Origin: JAEUNX01 sp034004685
GTDB taxonomy: Bacteria; Pseudomonadota; Gammaproteobacteria; Burkholderiales; Rhodocyclaceae
Assembly (NCBI GenBank): GCA_034004685.1
Contig: JAVEWG010000017.1
Span: forward strand, 6,519 to 70,518
Length of the DNA: 64,000 bases
Reading direction: 5' to 3'
The position numbers and the translations under genes were made by a program. Each line of letters opens with the position of its first letter. Within the stretch, counting starts at the first letter, position 1. The notes beneath the pieces were generated by a model. That model was given only the letters and a program-made list of their open reading frames with translations. It ran no database searches and was not told where the DNA came from. This document shows positions 1 through 5,985 of the stretch, piece by piece.

Positions 1-157
1 CGGGGCGGCATTTCGCGTGCCGTCACTGTGACAAGACTGTGCGGGTTTGCCTGTCCCAACCCTGTCACAGCGAACGAGTGACAAAGGCTACATCCACGGT
101 AGATGCGAGATCAAAAAGACTTGGACGGGAACCACCCACATCTTTGATTTAAAAGGG
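1..157. other. Left flank, no gene seen
   Basis: These bases lie outside the left attachment site of the element. I see no convincing open reading frame. The stretch has GTGACAAG/CTGTCACAG-like words, but no clear terminator or promoter. It is presumably host chromosome that was next to the tRNA-Ser 3' end before integration, or part of another inserted element. Confidence 0.4.
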
Positions 158-182
158 TTTGGCGGAGAGGAAGTCCGCCAAA
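158..182. other. attL with inverted core arms
   Basis: TTTGGCGGA (158-166) and TCCGCCAAA (174-182) are perfect 9-bp inverted arms around a 7-bp spacer, GAGGAAG (167-173). The spacer plus the left arm repeat the tRNA-Ser 3' end at 15672-15685. Tyrosine recombinases bind two inverted core sites around a 6-8 bp crossover, so the spacer is the likely exchange region. Joining the element sides of both junctions rebuilds an attP with symmetric TGGCGGA/TCCGCCA arms. Confidence 0.65.
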
Positions 183-191
183 CTCGTTTCC

Positions 192-206
192 ATACAAGTT
201 TCAACA
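192..206. repeat. Terminal repeat A, left copy
   Basis: ATACAAGTTTCAACA here matches ATACAAGTTACAACA at 15561-15575 with one mismatch. Each copy lies just inside one end of the element. Repeats placed this way are typical of arm-type integrase or excisionase binding sites; that role is inferred. Confidence 0.4.
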
Positions 207-293
207 TGTTATCTACAACCAATTGAAATTATTGGAAGTATCATTGGACCTGTCTTGACAAGTGCACAATCGTCCACAAAAATGAAGTGTAAA

Positions 294-316
294 TTTGATG
301 GTTGGTTTGATGGTTG
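294..316. repeat. Terminal repeat B, left copies (tandem)
   Basis: TTTGATGGTTG occurs twice here (294-304 and 306-316) with a 12-bp period, immediately before the integrase gene. A third copy lies at the right end (15608-15618), and a similar ATTTGTGGGT follows it at both ends. The likely role is arm-type integrase sites, which could also couple integrase binding to its own expression. Confidence 0.4.
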
Positions 317-334
317 AGATTTGTGGGTGGGTTT

Positions 335-1579
335 ATGGGTCGAGGCTCGAACAAGCTGACGGACAGGACAGTTCGCTCGCTCAAAGACGTTGGGCGTTAC
401 GGAGACGGACTCGGCTTATGGCTCCAGATCGGCCCTGATGGCGGCAAGTCCTGGGTCTATCGGTTCATGCTGGATGGCAAAGCAAGGATGATGGGCTTGG
501 GCCGTTATCCAGACGTATCCCTGGAACAAGCCCGGAAAAAAGCCACGGAATGCCGGAACTTGGTTCGGGAGGGCAAGGATCCCATCGATACGCGGAACAC
601 GGAGCGCACGACCGAACGGCTCGCCCGCCTAAAGTCGCTGACCTTCGATCAATGCGCCAGGGCCTACATTGAAGCCAACCGGCCCGGTTGGAAGAACGCC
701 AAGCACGCGGCCCAGTGGGAAACCACACTCGATACCTACGCGAACCCAATCATCGGGAAACTGCCCGTCGACGCCATCGATACCACGTTGGTGCTCAAAG
801 TCCTTGAACCGATCTGGACGAAGAAGCCCGAGACGGCAAGCCGACTGCGGGGCAGGATTGAAGCAATCCTGGCCTTCGCCACGGTGCGCAAGTACCGCAG
901 CGGGGACAATCCGGCACAGTGGAAGAACCACCTTGACCAGGTGCTTGCGGCCCGCCCAGCCGTCGCCAAGGCGAAGAACCACCCAGCCCTTCCGTTTGCC
1001 CAGGTCGGGGCGTTTTTACAGGAACTCCGGATCCAGGCGGGGGTTGCCGCCAGAGCCTTGGAATTCACCATCCTGACGGCGACCCGTACGAACGAAGTCA
1101 TCGGCGCCACCTGGCAGGAACTGGACTTGCAGGCCGGCGTTTGGACCATCCCAGCAGAGCGCATGAAGGCCGGCAAGGAGCACCGCGTACCCCTGTGTGA
1201 ACGTGCTCTTGCCCTTGTTCAGGAATTTGCGCCCCTCAGTACCGGAGGCGGTAGCCCTGTGTTTCCCGGCCCCAAGGGTGGCGCACTTTCCAACATGGCG
1301 ATGTTGGCCTTATTGAAACGCATGGGACGGTCAGGCATCACGGTTCATGGATTCCGTTCTTCCTTCCGCGACTGGGCAGGTGAAATGACCGGGCACCCGC
1401 GAGAAGTGATCGAGCACGCCCTGGCCCACCAGTTGAAGGACAAGGCCGAGGCCGCTTATCAGCGTGGCTCGCTCTTCACGAAGCGCCAGCGGCTGATGGA
1501 AGACTGGGCGCGGTTCTGTGAATTGCCGCCAGCTCCGGCTAACGTGGTGCCGATTCAAAGGACAGGCCAATGTATCTAG
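335..1579 (+). CDS. Tyrosine integrase, P4-like (DUF4102 + catalytic domain)
   Basis: Site-specific recombinase that would integrate and excise the element at tRNA-Ser. The N-terminal 85 residues are the DUF4102-type arm-binding domain of P4-like integrases, followed by a core-binding domain and the catalytic domain. Visible catalytic residues are Arg about 250 (TRTNE), HGFR about 335-338, His about 363 (HALAHQ) and Tyr about 374 (AAYQRG). The length, about 414 residues, is normal. ATG at 335 is preferred; TTG and GTG codons upstream extend the frame to 314 but lie in the repeated TTTGATGGTTG sequence. A TTGACA at 255-260 could be the -35. Unusually, the gene sits at the end distal to the tRNA. 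Confidence 0.93.
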   Translation: MGRGSNKLTDRTVRSLKDVGRYGDGLGLWLQIGPDGGKSWVYRFMLDGKARMMGLGRYPDVSLEQARKKATECRNLVREGKDPIDTRNTERTTERLARLKSLTFDQCARAYIEANRPGWKNAKHAAQWETTLDTYANPIIGKLPVDAIDTTLVLKVLEPIWTKKPETASRLRGRIEAILAFATVRKYRSGDNPAQWKNHLDQVLAARPAVAKAKNHPALPFAQVGAFLQELRIQAGVAARALEFTILTATRTNEVIGATWQELDLQAGVWTIPAERMKAGKEHRVPLCERALALVQEFAPLSTGGGSPVFPGPKGGALSNMAMLALLKRMGRSGITVHGFRSSFRDWAGEMTGHPREVIEHALAHQLKDKAEAAYQRGSLFTKRQRLMEDWARFCELPPAPANVVPIQRTGQCI

Positions 1580-1651
1580 ACGGAAGTCTTAGGGCACGAC
1601 CGAGAGGCTATCGACCCTCAAGCGCTTTCCGGGGAATGCGTCTTGAGCCGG

Positions 1652-1948
1652 TCACGCAGCTGGCGCTACCGCATGCAACTGAATTTTCAGCGCCTTGATG
1701 ACCTTCAGAACGGTGGAGAACTCAGGGTTACCCCCCGGGGACAAGGCCTTGTAGAGCCCTTCCCGGGTCAGGCCAGTATCCCGGGCGAGCTGGGCCATGC
1801 CCCGTGCCCTGGCGATGTCGTTCAGGGCGGATCGAACCAAGCTTCCGTCACCCGGGTCTTCCTCCAGGCAAGCGTCCAGGTACAGCACCATGTCTTCGTC
1901 GGTTTGCAGGTTGTCCGCCGGATCCCAGCGGGTGAAATTCTCAGCCAT
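1652..1948 (-). CDS. higA: HigA-type antitoxin (XRE helix-turn-helix)
   Basis: DNA-binding antitoxin of a type II pair. The C-terminal half carries an XRE-like helix-turn-helix of the kind in addiction-module antidotes (MAQLARDTGLTREGLYKAL, then NPEFSTVLKVIKAL). The start is the ATG at 1948, preceded by a GGAAGGA ribosome site and 2 bp after the toxin stop. Toxin-before-antitoxin order is usual for HigBA. It probably represses its own operon through the palindrome at 2260-2275. In the element it would stabilise carriage. The family is clear; subfamily naming (HigA versus other RelB/HigA-like antidotes) is less certain. Confidence 0.85.
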   Translation of the reverse strand: MAENFTRWDPADNLQTDEDMVLYLDACLEEDPGDGSLVRSALNDIARARGMAQLARDTGLTREGLYKALSPGGNPEFSTVLKVIKALKIQLHAVAPAA

Positions 1949-1950
1949 GG

Positions 1951-2250
1951 TCAGTCCTTCCATTCCTTCGAAACCTGGATTGCCCGCTCGATGTCCGCCG
2001 CCTGTGTGCTCTTATCGCCACCGGCCAGCAACACCACCAGCACGGTCCCACGTCGCATGAAGTAGAGGCGATAGCCCGGCCCGGTGTCGATCCGCATTTC
2101 GGACACGCCGTCCCGCAAAGGCTTGATGTCGCCAAAATGGCCACTGTCTGCCAGGCGCCGCAGCCTAGCATTGATGCGGGCCACCCCCTGCCGATCCTTC
2201 AGCTTCCGTAGCCAGGCAGCGAAGGGGGCACTTTGGCGGATGTCGATCAT
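1951..2250 (-). CDS. higB: HigB/RelE-type toxin (Gp49-like)
   Basis: Predicted ribosome-dependent mRNA interferase of the RelE superfamily, 99 residues. The motifs KLKDRQGVARINARLRRL, a conserved PLRDGVSEMRI, GPGYRLYFMRRG and a C-terminal IERAIQVSKEW are those of phage-derived Gp49-like/HigB killers. The ATG at 2250 follows the palindromic operator by about 10 bases. Translated just ahead of the antitoxin in a two-gene operon convergent with the integrase gene. Toxicity is inferred from family membership. Confidence 0.88.
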   Translation of the reverse strand: MIDIRQSAPFAAWLRKLKDRQGVARINARLRRLADSGHFGDIKPLRDGVSEMRIDTGPGYRLYFMRRGTVLVVLLAGGDKSTQAADIERAIQVSKEWKD

Positions 2251-2259
2251 AGGCTAATT

Positions 2260-2275
2260 GTAATCCATGGATTAC
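2260..2275. promoter_or_regulatory. 16-bp perfect palindrome, toxin-antitoxin operator
   Basis: GTAATCCATGGATTAC is perfectly self-complementary and lies about 10 bases upstream of the toxin start. Autoregulated toxin-antitoxin operons typically have such an operator over the promoter. The same bases reappear at 2487-2502 only because of the duplicated contig ends around the N gap. Confidence 0.6.
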
Positions 2276-2547
2276 GGAACGGGCAATCGTGGGCCTTTGC
2301 CAGCGATCCACATCGCCCCCTTGACACTCCCCACCCCGATCAACTAGCCTGAATGCGTCGCTGACACAGAAGCGGCCGGGTTTNNNNNNNNNNNNNNNNN
2401 NNNNNNNNNNNNNNNNNNNNNNNNNNNNNNNNNNNNNNNNNNNNNNNNNNNNNNNNNNNNNNNNNNNNNNNNNNNNNNNNNNNATTGTAATCCATGGATT
2501 ACGGAACGGGCAATCGTGGGCCTTTGCCAGCGATCCACATCGCCCCC

Positions 2548-2577
2548 TTGACACTCCCCACCCCGATCAACTAGCCT
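2548..2577 (+). promoter_or_regulatory. Candidate promoter of the C4 RNA operon
   Basis: TTGACA (2548-2553) is followed after 18 bases by TAGCCT (2572-2577). The -35 is perfect and the -10 is weak. It points to the antisense RNA and the small plus-strand genes. In the true assembly it would share one intergenic region with the divergent toxin promoter. Confidence 0.4.
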
Positions 2578-2623
2578 GAATGCGTCGCTGACACAGAAGC
2601 GGCCGGGTTTAGCAGCCCGAATC

Positions 2624-2766
2624 ACACGAGGCGGACAACCGCCGCCTGGCGGTTTTTTCACGTCCGCAACACCCGTGGTGCGCTCAGTTTCTGGCGGGCC
2701 GGGTGGGGAGGGGGAAACCCCTGCCGGTTCCTCGTGTCCGGTCTGCTAACCCCGCCTTGGCCTGCC
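2624..2766 (+). ncRNA. C4/CI-type antisense RNA immunity region
   Basis: 2693-2766 folds into a branched structure: outer stem GGCGGGCC (2693-2700) with GGCCTGCC (2759-2766), inner stem 2702-2708 with 2750-2756, a hairpin AGGGG-GAAA-CCCCT (2709-2722), and a hairpin CCGG/CCGG (2724-2741). The loop of the last, TCCTCGTGT (2729-2737), is perfectly complementary to ACACGAGGA at 2805-2813, over the ribosome site of the ATG at 2822, and to ACACGAGG upstream at 2624-2631. This is the seqA-seqB-seqC layout of the P4 CI and P1 C4 immunity RNAs, where the RNA processed from the leader shuts down its own operon. Family assignment is from layout and remembered sequence resemblance. Confidence 0.72.
2637..2658 (+). 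terminator. Leader terminator downstream of seqA
   Basis: AACCGCC-GCCT-GGCGGTT is followed by TTTT (2655-2658). It sits 5 bases after the upstream target ACACGAGG. In P4, CI RNA pairing upstream promotes premature termination, so this hairpin is a natural candidate for the regulated terminator. Confidence 0.6.
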
Positions 2767-2821
2767 ACCCCCGTTTAGCAGTGGGGGACAGGAATTCAAC
2801 CGCTACACGAGGAGCACCACC

Positions 2822-2960
2822 ATGACCGGCACCACCCGCAAGCCAGAGCCAAGCCTTCAAGGCCGCCACCCTCCCCCGCCTCGCGGAGAAGAAGAAGCGC
2901 GGCCGGCCACGCAAGGGCAGCAACCAATCATCGCCGACAACCACCGAAGTGAGGATCTGA
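2822..2960 (+). pseudogene. Short basic ORF, apparently frameshifted
   Basis: ATG 2822 has a good ribosome site (GAGGAG, 2809-2814) that is the target of the antisense RNA. The first frame begins MTGTTRKPEP. After about 10 codons the +1 frame looks more protein-like (AFKAATLPRLAEKKKRGRPRKG) and ends with TGA at 2958-2960, two bases before the next start. I infer a small basic protein of about 45 residues with a one-base shift, caused by mutation, sequencing error or programmed frameshifting. The function is unknown. Confidence 0.35.
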
Positions 2961-2962
2961 CC

Positions 2963-3313
2963 ATGGCAACCCACATTTCCCGCCGTCCCGCCGATGCCCC
3001 TCCCTATGAAGAGCTGCTTGAGGCCGTGCGGACCATGGACCTCTATTCCCAAGACGCCCTCAACAAGATCGAAGGTTTGGCCAAGTTGGCCTTGGTGTCC
3101 TTGGAGTCGCCCTCAACCTATCTTGACCCGAGAAGCTTGGCCGAAACGCTGAAAACCATCGTCTATCTGGCCCAGGACACCTGCAACAGCATCAACTGCA
3201 CGGCCGAGGGCGTGAGAGGCGACTACACGAATGATGCCGACCGTAAGGCTTCGGGGCGCCGCCATGACGCCATGCGGGCTGCACAGCAGCAGATCGCAAA
3301 CGGAAGGGGCTGA
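2963..3313 (+). CDS. Prophage-type hypothetical protein
   Basis: A 116-residue protein of unknown function. The start is the ATG at 2963, behind GAGG; an upstream ATG at 2822 reads into the same frame but crosses the region better explained by the preceding short ORF. It is mostly helical, with a central segment (EGLAKLALVSLESP, LAETLKTIVYLAQD) and NCTAEGVRGDY, a pattern I associate with uncharacterised prophage proteins. It is followed at 5 bp by the next gene in the same direction, so it belongs to the operon under antisense RNA control. Confidence 0.7.
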   Translation: MATHISRRPADAPPYEELLEAVRTMDLYSQDALNKIEGLAKLALVSLESPSTYLDPRSLAETLKTIVYLAQDTCNSINCTAEGVRGDYTNDADRKASGRRHDAMRAAQQQIANGRG

Positions 3314-3317
3314 ACCG

Positions 3318-3659
3318 ATGAAAGCGACCGTCACCATCGAGATCGACACCGCGGGCCCGTGCTCCCTGGAAGACCGCTACCTGGCCCAGCTCTGGCACGT
3401 CGCCCAGGCCAACCCGGCGCCCTCGACGGACCAGGAAGCCGCCGATCTGGCGGAGGACATCGGCCGGGAGATCATCCGCCGTTGGCTGGTGGCGGCCCCG
3501 CCGGAGCTGTACGCCCACCAAGGCCACATGCCCTACTGGCACCTGCTCATGCAGCACGGTAAGTTTTCGGACCACGGCCGGGCGTGGACGCCAAACCCGC
3601 GGGAGGCGCGGCCTTCGTTCGCCCGCACCATCGAAACCTCTTCAGGGGAAGCAGCATGA
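3318..3659 (+). CDS. Prophage-type hypothetical protein
   Basis: A 113-residue unknown protein. ATG 3318 has a GGAAGGGG ribosome site. The recognisable stretch is DRYLAQLWHVAQANPAP followed by EAADLAEDIGREIIRRW, common to small proteins in proteobacterial prophages and satellites; no function is assigned to them. Its stop overlaps the start of the next gene (ATGA at 3656-3659), showing translational coupling within the four-gene plus-strand operon. Confidence 0.7.
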   Translation: MKATVTIEIDTAGPCSLEDRYLAQLWHVAQANPAPSTDQEAADLAEDIGREIIRRWLVAAPPELYAHQGHMPYWHLLMQHGKFSDHGRAWTPNPREARPSFARTIETSSGEAA

Positions 3660-3886
3660 CAACCGAGACCTCGCCCAAGCAGGCCCCGAAAAGGAAGCGT
3701 GCGGCTGTGGTAAAGCTTCGTCGGAAGCAAGACCCCGCGATTGCCGAGGTCGTCAAGTTGATGGAATCAACCGACGACCTTGGAAAACAACGAATTCTTG
3801 GTATCGTTGAAGGGGTGCTTTCAGGACAAGCGACGACCCAAAAGGAAAATGCCCAGATCCTCCAGTTCCCAGGCCCTGTGAAGTGA
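3656..3886 (+). CDS. Small basic hypothetical protein
   Basis: A 76-residue protein starting at the ATG that overlaps the preceding stop, with AGGGGAA upstream. The N-terminal third is strongly basic (KQAPKRKRAAVVKLRRKQD); the rest is helical and acidic (EVVKLMESTDDLGKQRILGIVEGVL). This suggests nucleic-acid binding or a partner-binding regulator, but no family is recognised. Last gene of the operon; it converges with the minus-strand late operon, which ends 54 bp away. Confidence 0.6.
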   Translation: MTTETSPKQAPKRKRAAVVKLRRKQDPAIAEVVKLMESTDDLGKQRILGIVEGVLSGQATTQKENAQILQFPGPVK

Positions 3887-3940
3887 GTCCGCCGCTACCG
3901 CCCCTGGCCACCATCGCCAACACCGGGATTCACCGTTCCG

Positions 3941-4402
3941 CTACAACGAGCGCGGGGCGGCCCGGATCGGTGAGCTTGCCGGGGCAGCGGCGCGCGACAG
4001 GCGCGGTGTTACGCCGCCTTGTGAATCCTGGCGCTCGGGAAAAAGGCCTTTTGCGCGGAGGCGAGCGAGTCTTTCTTGTCCTGCCTTAGCGACTCGATTT
4101 CGGAGTTCGTCAGTCGTTCTGAACCCGAGGAGGTATTGGGCCTCGCTGGCTGTGAGGGCGCCTGGCTCGACGCCGAAGAGCTTGCGGATTTCGTCACCAT
4201 GGCGCGTCTCCAGTTCGAGAATGGTCTTTGATACAGGCGTCATCGTACCACCGCGCGCTGCATTGACCAAGGTAACAGACCCAGCAACCTCCCCACCCTG
4301 GCTACGGATGTAGCTCGCCAGATCGGCCAACGTGCTGCCCATCGTGGTCACGTCATCGACCAGCACATAGCGCCGCCCCCGCCCCCGAGGCGGGGTTTTC
4401 AT
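3941..4402 (-). CDS. Phosphoribosyltransferase domain fragment
   Basis: A 153-residue protein whose start has the type I PRTase PRPP-binding signature (YVLVDDVTTMGSTL) followed by a strand-helix pattern (GGEVAGSVTLVNAAR) and a helical tail. The PRPP loop lies at residues 12-25, so the N-terminal half of a normal PRTase is missing. The frame is open back to a TAA 10 codons upstream and, beyond it, to the 4430-4909 gene in the same frame. PRTase domains are known parts of phage polyvalent proteins (Iyer, Burroughs and Aravind), so this may be a detached or decayed module. Last gene of the late operon. Confidence 0.6.
   Translation of the reverse strand: MKTPPRGRGRRYVLVDDVTTMGSTLADLASYIRSQGGEVAGSVTLVNAARGGTMTPVSKTILELETRHGDEIRKLFGVEPGALTASEAQYLLGFRTTDELRNRVAKAGQERLARLRAKGLFPERQDSQGGVTPRLSRAAAPASSPIRAAPRSL
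4377..4399 (+). terminator. Candidate hairpin terminator
   Basis: CCCCGCC-CCCGA-GGCGGGG is followed by TTTT on the plus strand. It overlaps the first codons of the minus-strand PRTase fragment, so it would stop plus-strand readthrough from the C4 operon. It could instead be a chance result of GC-rich coding sequence. Confidence 0.35.
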
Positions 4403-4429
4403 TTCCGGTACCGGGCCGCGGCCCTGGCC

Positions 4430-4909
4430 TTACCGCGGCCGGACAGGGAAATTGCAAAGCCCGGCGGCATCCCGGCTGCCAGCCCCCGTCGGCGCAAGGC
4501 CGAACACCTGGTAGAGCGCGGCAAAGTCGCCCGACTCTGATTTGGGCTTGAACCGATACACCGCCACGGGGTACTTCTCACCGGCCGTGCGGGTGACCCG
4601 CTCCCGGATCTCGCCCAGTACAACTTCGATCTTCTTGCAGCGCACCAGCCAACTGAAGGCGGCGCGCACCGGGTATTCGTCGGCGCCCATCTGCTCGGCC
4701 ACTTCGCGGGTCGTAAAGCGCGCCTCTGGGTCCTGGTGGGTGAGATCCAGGATGGCCAGCATGACGGTCTCGGTGGTCACTGGCGGGGCTGAGGAGTCGT
4801 CTGGCGTCACTGGCAAGCACCCTGGTGCTAGAAGGTGCCGCGAGTTTAGGGAGGGGAGCCAGCATTTCAGCAGCTGCGTCGGTTCCCACAGGACTTCAGT
4901 CTTCTCCAT
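4430..4909 (-). CDS. Hypothetical phage protein with winged-helix-like region
   Basis: A 159-residue protein of unknown function. Residues about 50-125 (LAILDLTHQDPEARFTTREVAEQMG, YPVRAAFSWLVRCKKIEVV) look like a winged helix-turn-helix with a following strand pair. ATG 4909 overlaps the end of the preceding gene by 14 bp and lacks a strong ribosome site; an internal start is possible because the first 40 residues look unconserved. It ends in a TAA that alone separates it from the PRTase fragment in the same frame. Confidence 0.55.
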   Translation of the reverse strand: MEKTEVLWEPTQLLKCWLPSLNSRHLLAPGCLPVTPDDSSAPPVTTETVMLAILDLTHQDPEARFTTREVAEQMGADEYPVRAAFSWLVRCKKIEVVLGEIRERVTRTAGEKYPVAVYRFKPKSESGDFAALYQVFGLAPTGAGSRDAAGLCNFPVRPR

Positions 4910-5213
4910 CGTGGCGCATCAGCGGACGCTGCTCGACCGTCGCGGGGATCTTCGCTGGAACGATCAAGATCTTGGTGGTCACTTCGTGTTCGATGGCCCC
5001 CCCACTCTTTCCGGTGACTTCCTGCTTGATCTCCTGGGGCAAGGTCTTTGACCAGAGCTTGTAAAACTCGGTGGGCTCTTCCTGGGCCCATTTTATGAGG
5101 CTGGGCACCCCGCCGATACCCTGGAAGGCTTCGGCGAGGGCCTGCTTGACGGAAGCGGTTGCCTTGTTGGGTGTGCCCTTCTTGCGCCCCCCGGTTTTGC
5201 GCCCCTCTGCCAT
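4896..5213 (-). CDS. Small packaging-type protein (terminase small subunit-like)
   Basis: A 105-residue protein beginning MAEGRKTGGRKKGTPNKATA, the glycine-basic N-terminus common in small proteins that sit beside large terminases in phage genomes (DUF5681-like or small-terminase-like). A helix (SVKQALAEAFQGIGGVPSLIKWAQE) and an acidic tail follow. No large terminase is present here. Satellites often keep only a small terminase to redirect helper packaging, which would fit, but the motif also occurs in proteins of unproven function. It lies in a run of closely spaced minus-strand genes (stop-to-start distances of a few bases). Confidence 0.55.
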   Translation of the reverse strand: MAEGRKTGGRKKGTPNKATASVKQALAEAFQGIGGVPSLIKWAQEEPTEFYKLWSKTLPQEIKQEVTGKSGGAIEHEVTTKILIVPAKIPATVEQRPLMRHDGED

Positions 5214-5483
5214 CTATTTCGATCTACTTTGGAGGGCAAAGAAGGGGCTGGTCAGGACCGTTGGGGGCAGCATTCGTGCAACGTCAAACTCCAGAGCATC
5301 CTTGACCTTCTTCTCGGTGGCCGCGTCTAGCTGGGCGGACTGGATGAACTCGCCAGCGACACCCAGCCACATGAACGCATCTTCGAGGGTGGGATTCCGG
5401 TGCTCAATCCACTGTGTGAAGGGCTTCATCTTCATCAGGGCTCGGCGGGCCATGATTACGTCGCGGGGGAGAGCTGCAAGCAT
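5214..5483 (-). CDS. Hypothetical phage protein
   Basis: An 89-residue helical protein starting MLAALPRDVIMARRALM. ATG 5483 lies 4 bp after the stop of the upstream gene; a TTG at 5510 would give 9 more residues but overlaps that gene. It includes TPWIEHRNPTLEDAFMWLG-like sequence (FTQWIEHRNPTLEDAFMWLG), which has no family I recognise. The stop directly abuts the start of the small packaging-type gene (5213), so the two are translationally linked. Confidence 0.6.
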   Translation of the reverse strand: MLAALPRDVIMARRALMKMKPFTQWIEHRNPTLEDAFMWLGVAGEFIQSAQLDAATEKKVKDALEFDVARMLPPTVLTSPFFALQSRSK

Positions 5484-5487
5484 GGAA

Positions 5488-5955
5488 TCAGGCCGCTGAC
5501 TCAAGCCCAAGTTCTTTGCGGGCCGCCAGGATTTCTCGTTGCAATTCGCATTCGTGGCCGGGTGGCTCCTGGGCCGCCAGCTTGCGAAGATAAGCCATCC
5601 GCTCGGCTGCCTTCGCCTCTGCGGCGTGGCGCATCGGGTCGTGCTTCAGCACCGGCGTGGCTTCCGGTTCGGCCGGCCCCAGCTCCAACACCTTCTGCCC
5701 AACGATCCACTCCAGGCGTTTGGCCAGGTTGTCGGCGGAGCGGGCCAGCACCTTGACCGGGCCGTAGCCCTCGAAGGTCGCCACCAAGCGGTGGACGTTG
5801 GCCGCCTCGAACTTGCGACTGAAGTCGATCGCGCAATCCTGGAGGCTGGCCCATAGGTCGGGGCGAAGCTCGTAGGCGATGCGAGGGTTCATGATCGCCA
5901 GGCCGGTGGTGGCGAGGCTGTTGAGGGCGTATGCGCGGGTGTTGTAGGAAGCCAT
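5488..5955 (-). CDS. Hypothetical phage protein
   Basis: A 155-residue protein starting MASYNTRAYALNSLATTGLAIMNPRIAYEL, with an AAGGA ribosome site. The sequence is predominantly helical: an N-terminal part with LWASLQDCAIDFSRKFEAANV, a central KVLARSADNLAKRLEWIVGQKVLELG, and a charged C-terminus rich in Ala, Glu and Lys that may be a coiled coil. It sits between the giant polyvalent gene and the packaging-type genes in the same operon. No function is recognised; a virion-associated or packaging role is only a positional guess. Confidence 0.6.
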   Translation of the reverse strand: MASYNTRAYALNSLATTGLAIMNPRIAYELRPDLWASLQDCAIDFSRKFEAANVHRLVATFEGYGPVKVLARSADNLAKRLEWIVGQKVLELGPAEPEATPVLKHDPMRHAAEAKAAERMAYLRKLAAQEPPGHECELQREILAARKELGLESAA

Positions 5956-5985
5956 CGTGATTCCTTTCTGGTGGGTGGATGGTAG

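Larger units (their letters stand above)
2257..2610. other. Assembly gap: 100 N flanked by identical 127-bp ends
   Basis: 2257-2383 and 2484-2610 are identical over 127 bases and flank 100 N. A 127-base overlap equals a common maximal k-mer of de Bruijn assemblers, so these are probably two contig ends that meet in the graph, joined by a scaffolder. The true sequence may be one copy with no gap. Any reading frame across the N run is artificial. Confidence 0.85.

Noticed and set aside
2344..2661. Minus-strand frames crossing the N run
   Set aside because: They contain undefined residues and a duplicated contig end, so they are assembly artefacts.
2575..2778. Open frame reading NTRGALSFWRAGWGGGNPC in the antisense RNA region
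   Set aside because: It resembles small Ash-like phage ORFs, but there is no start codon or ribosome site. The conserved feature is better explained by the RNA structure and its complementary targets.
5501..5854. Gly/Arg-rich 117-residue frame inside the 155-residue phage gene
   Set aside because: Overlaps a gene with a good ribosome site and has shadow-like Gly/Arg/Pro composition with no recognisable motif.
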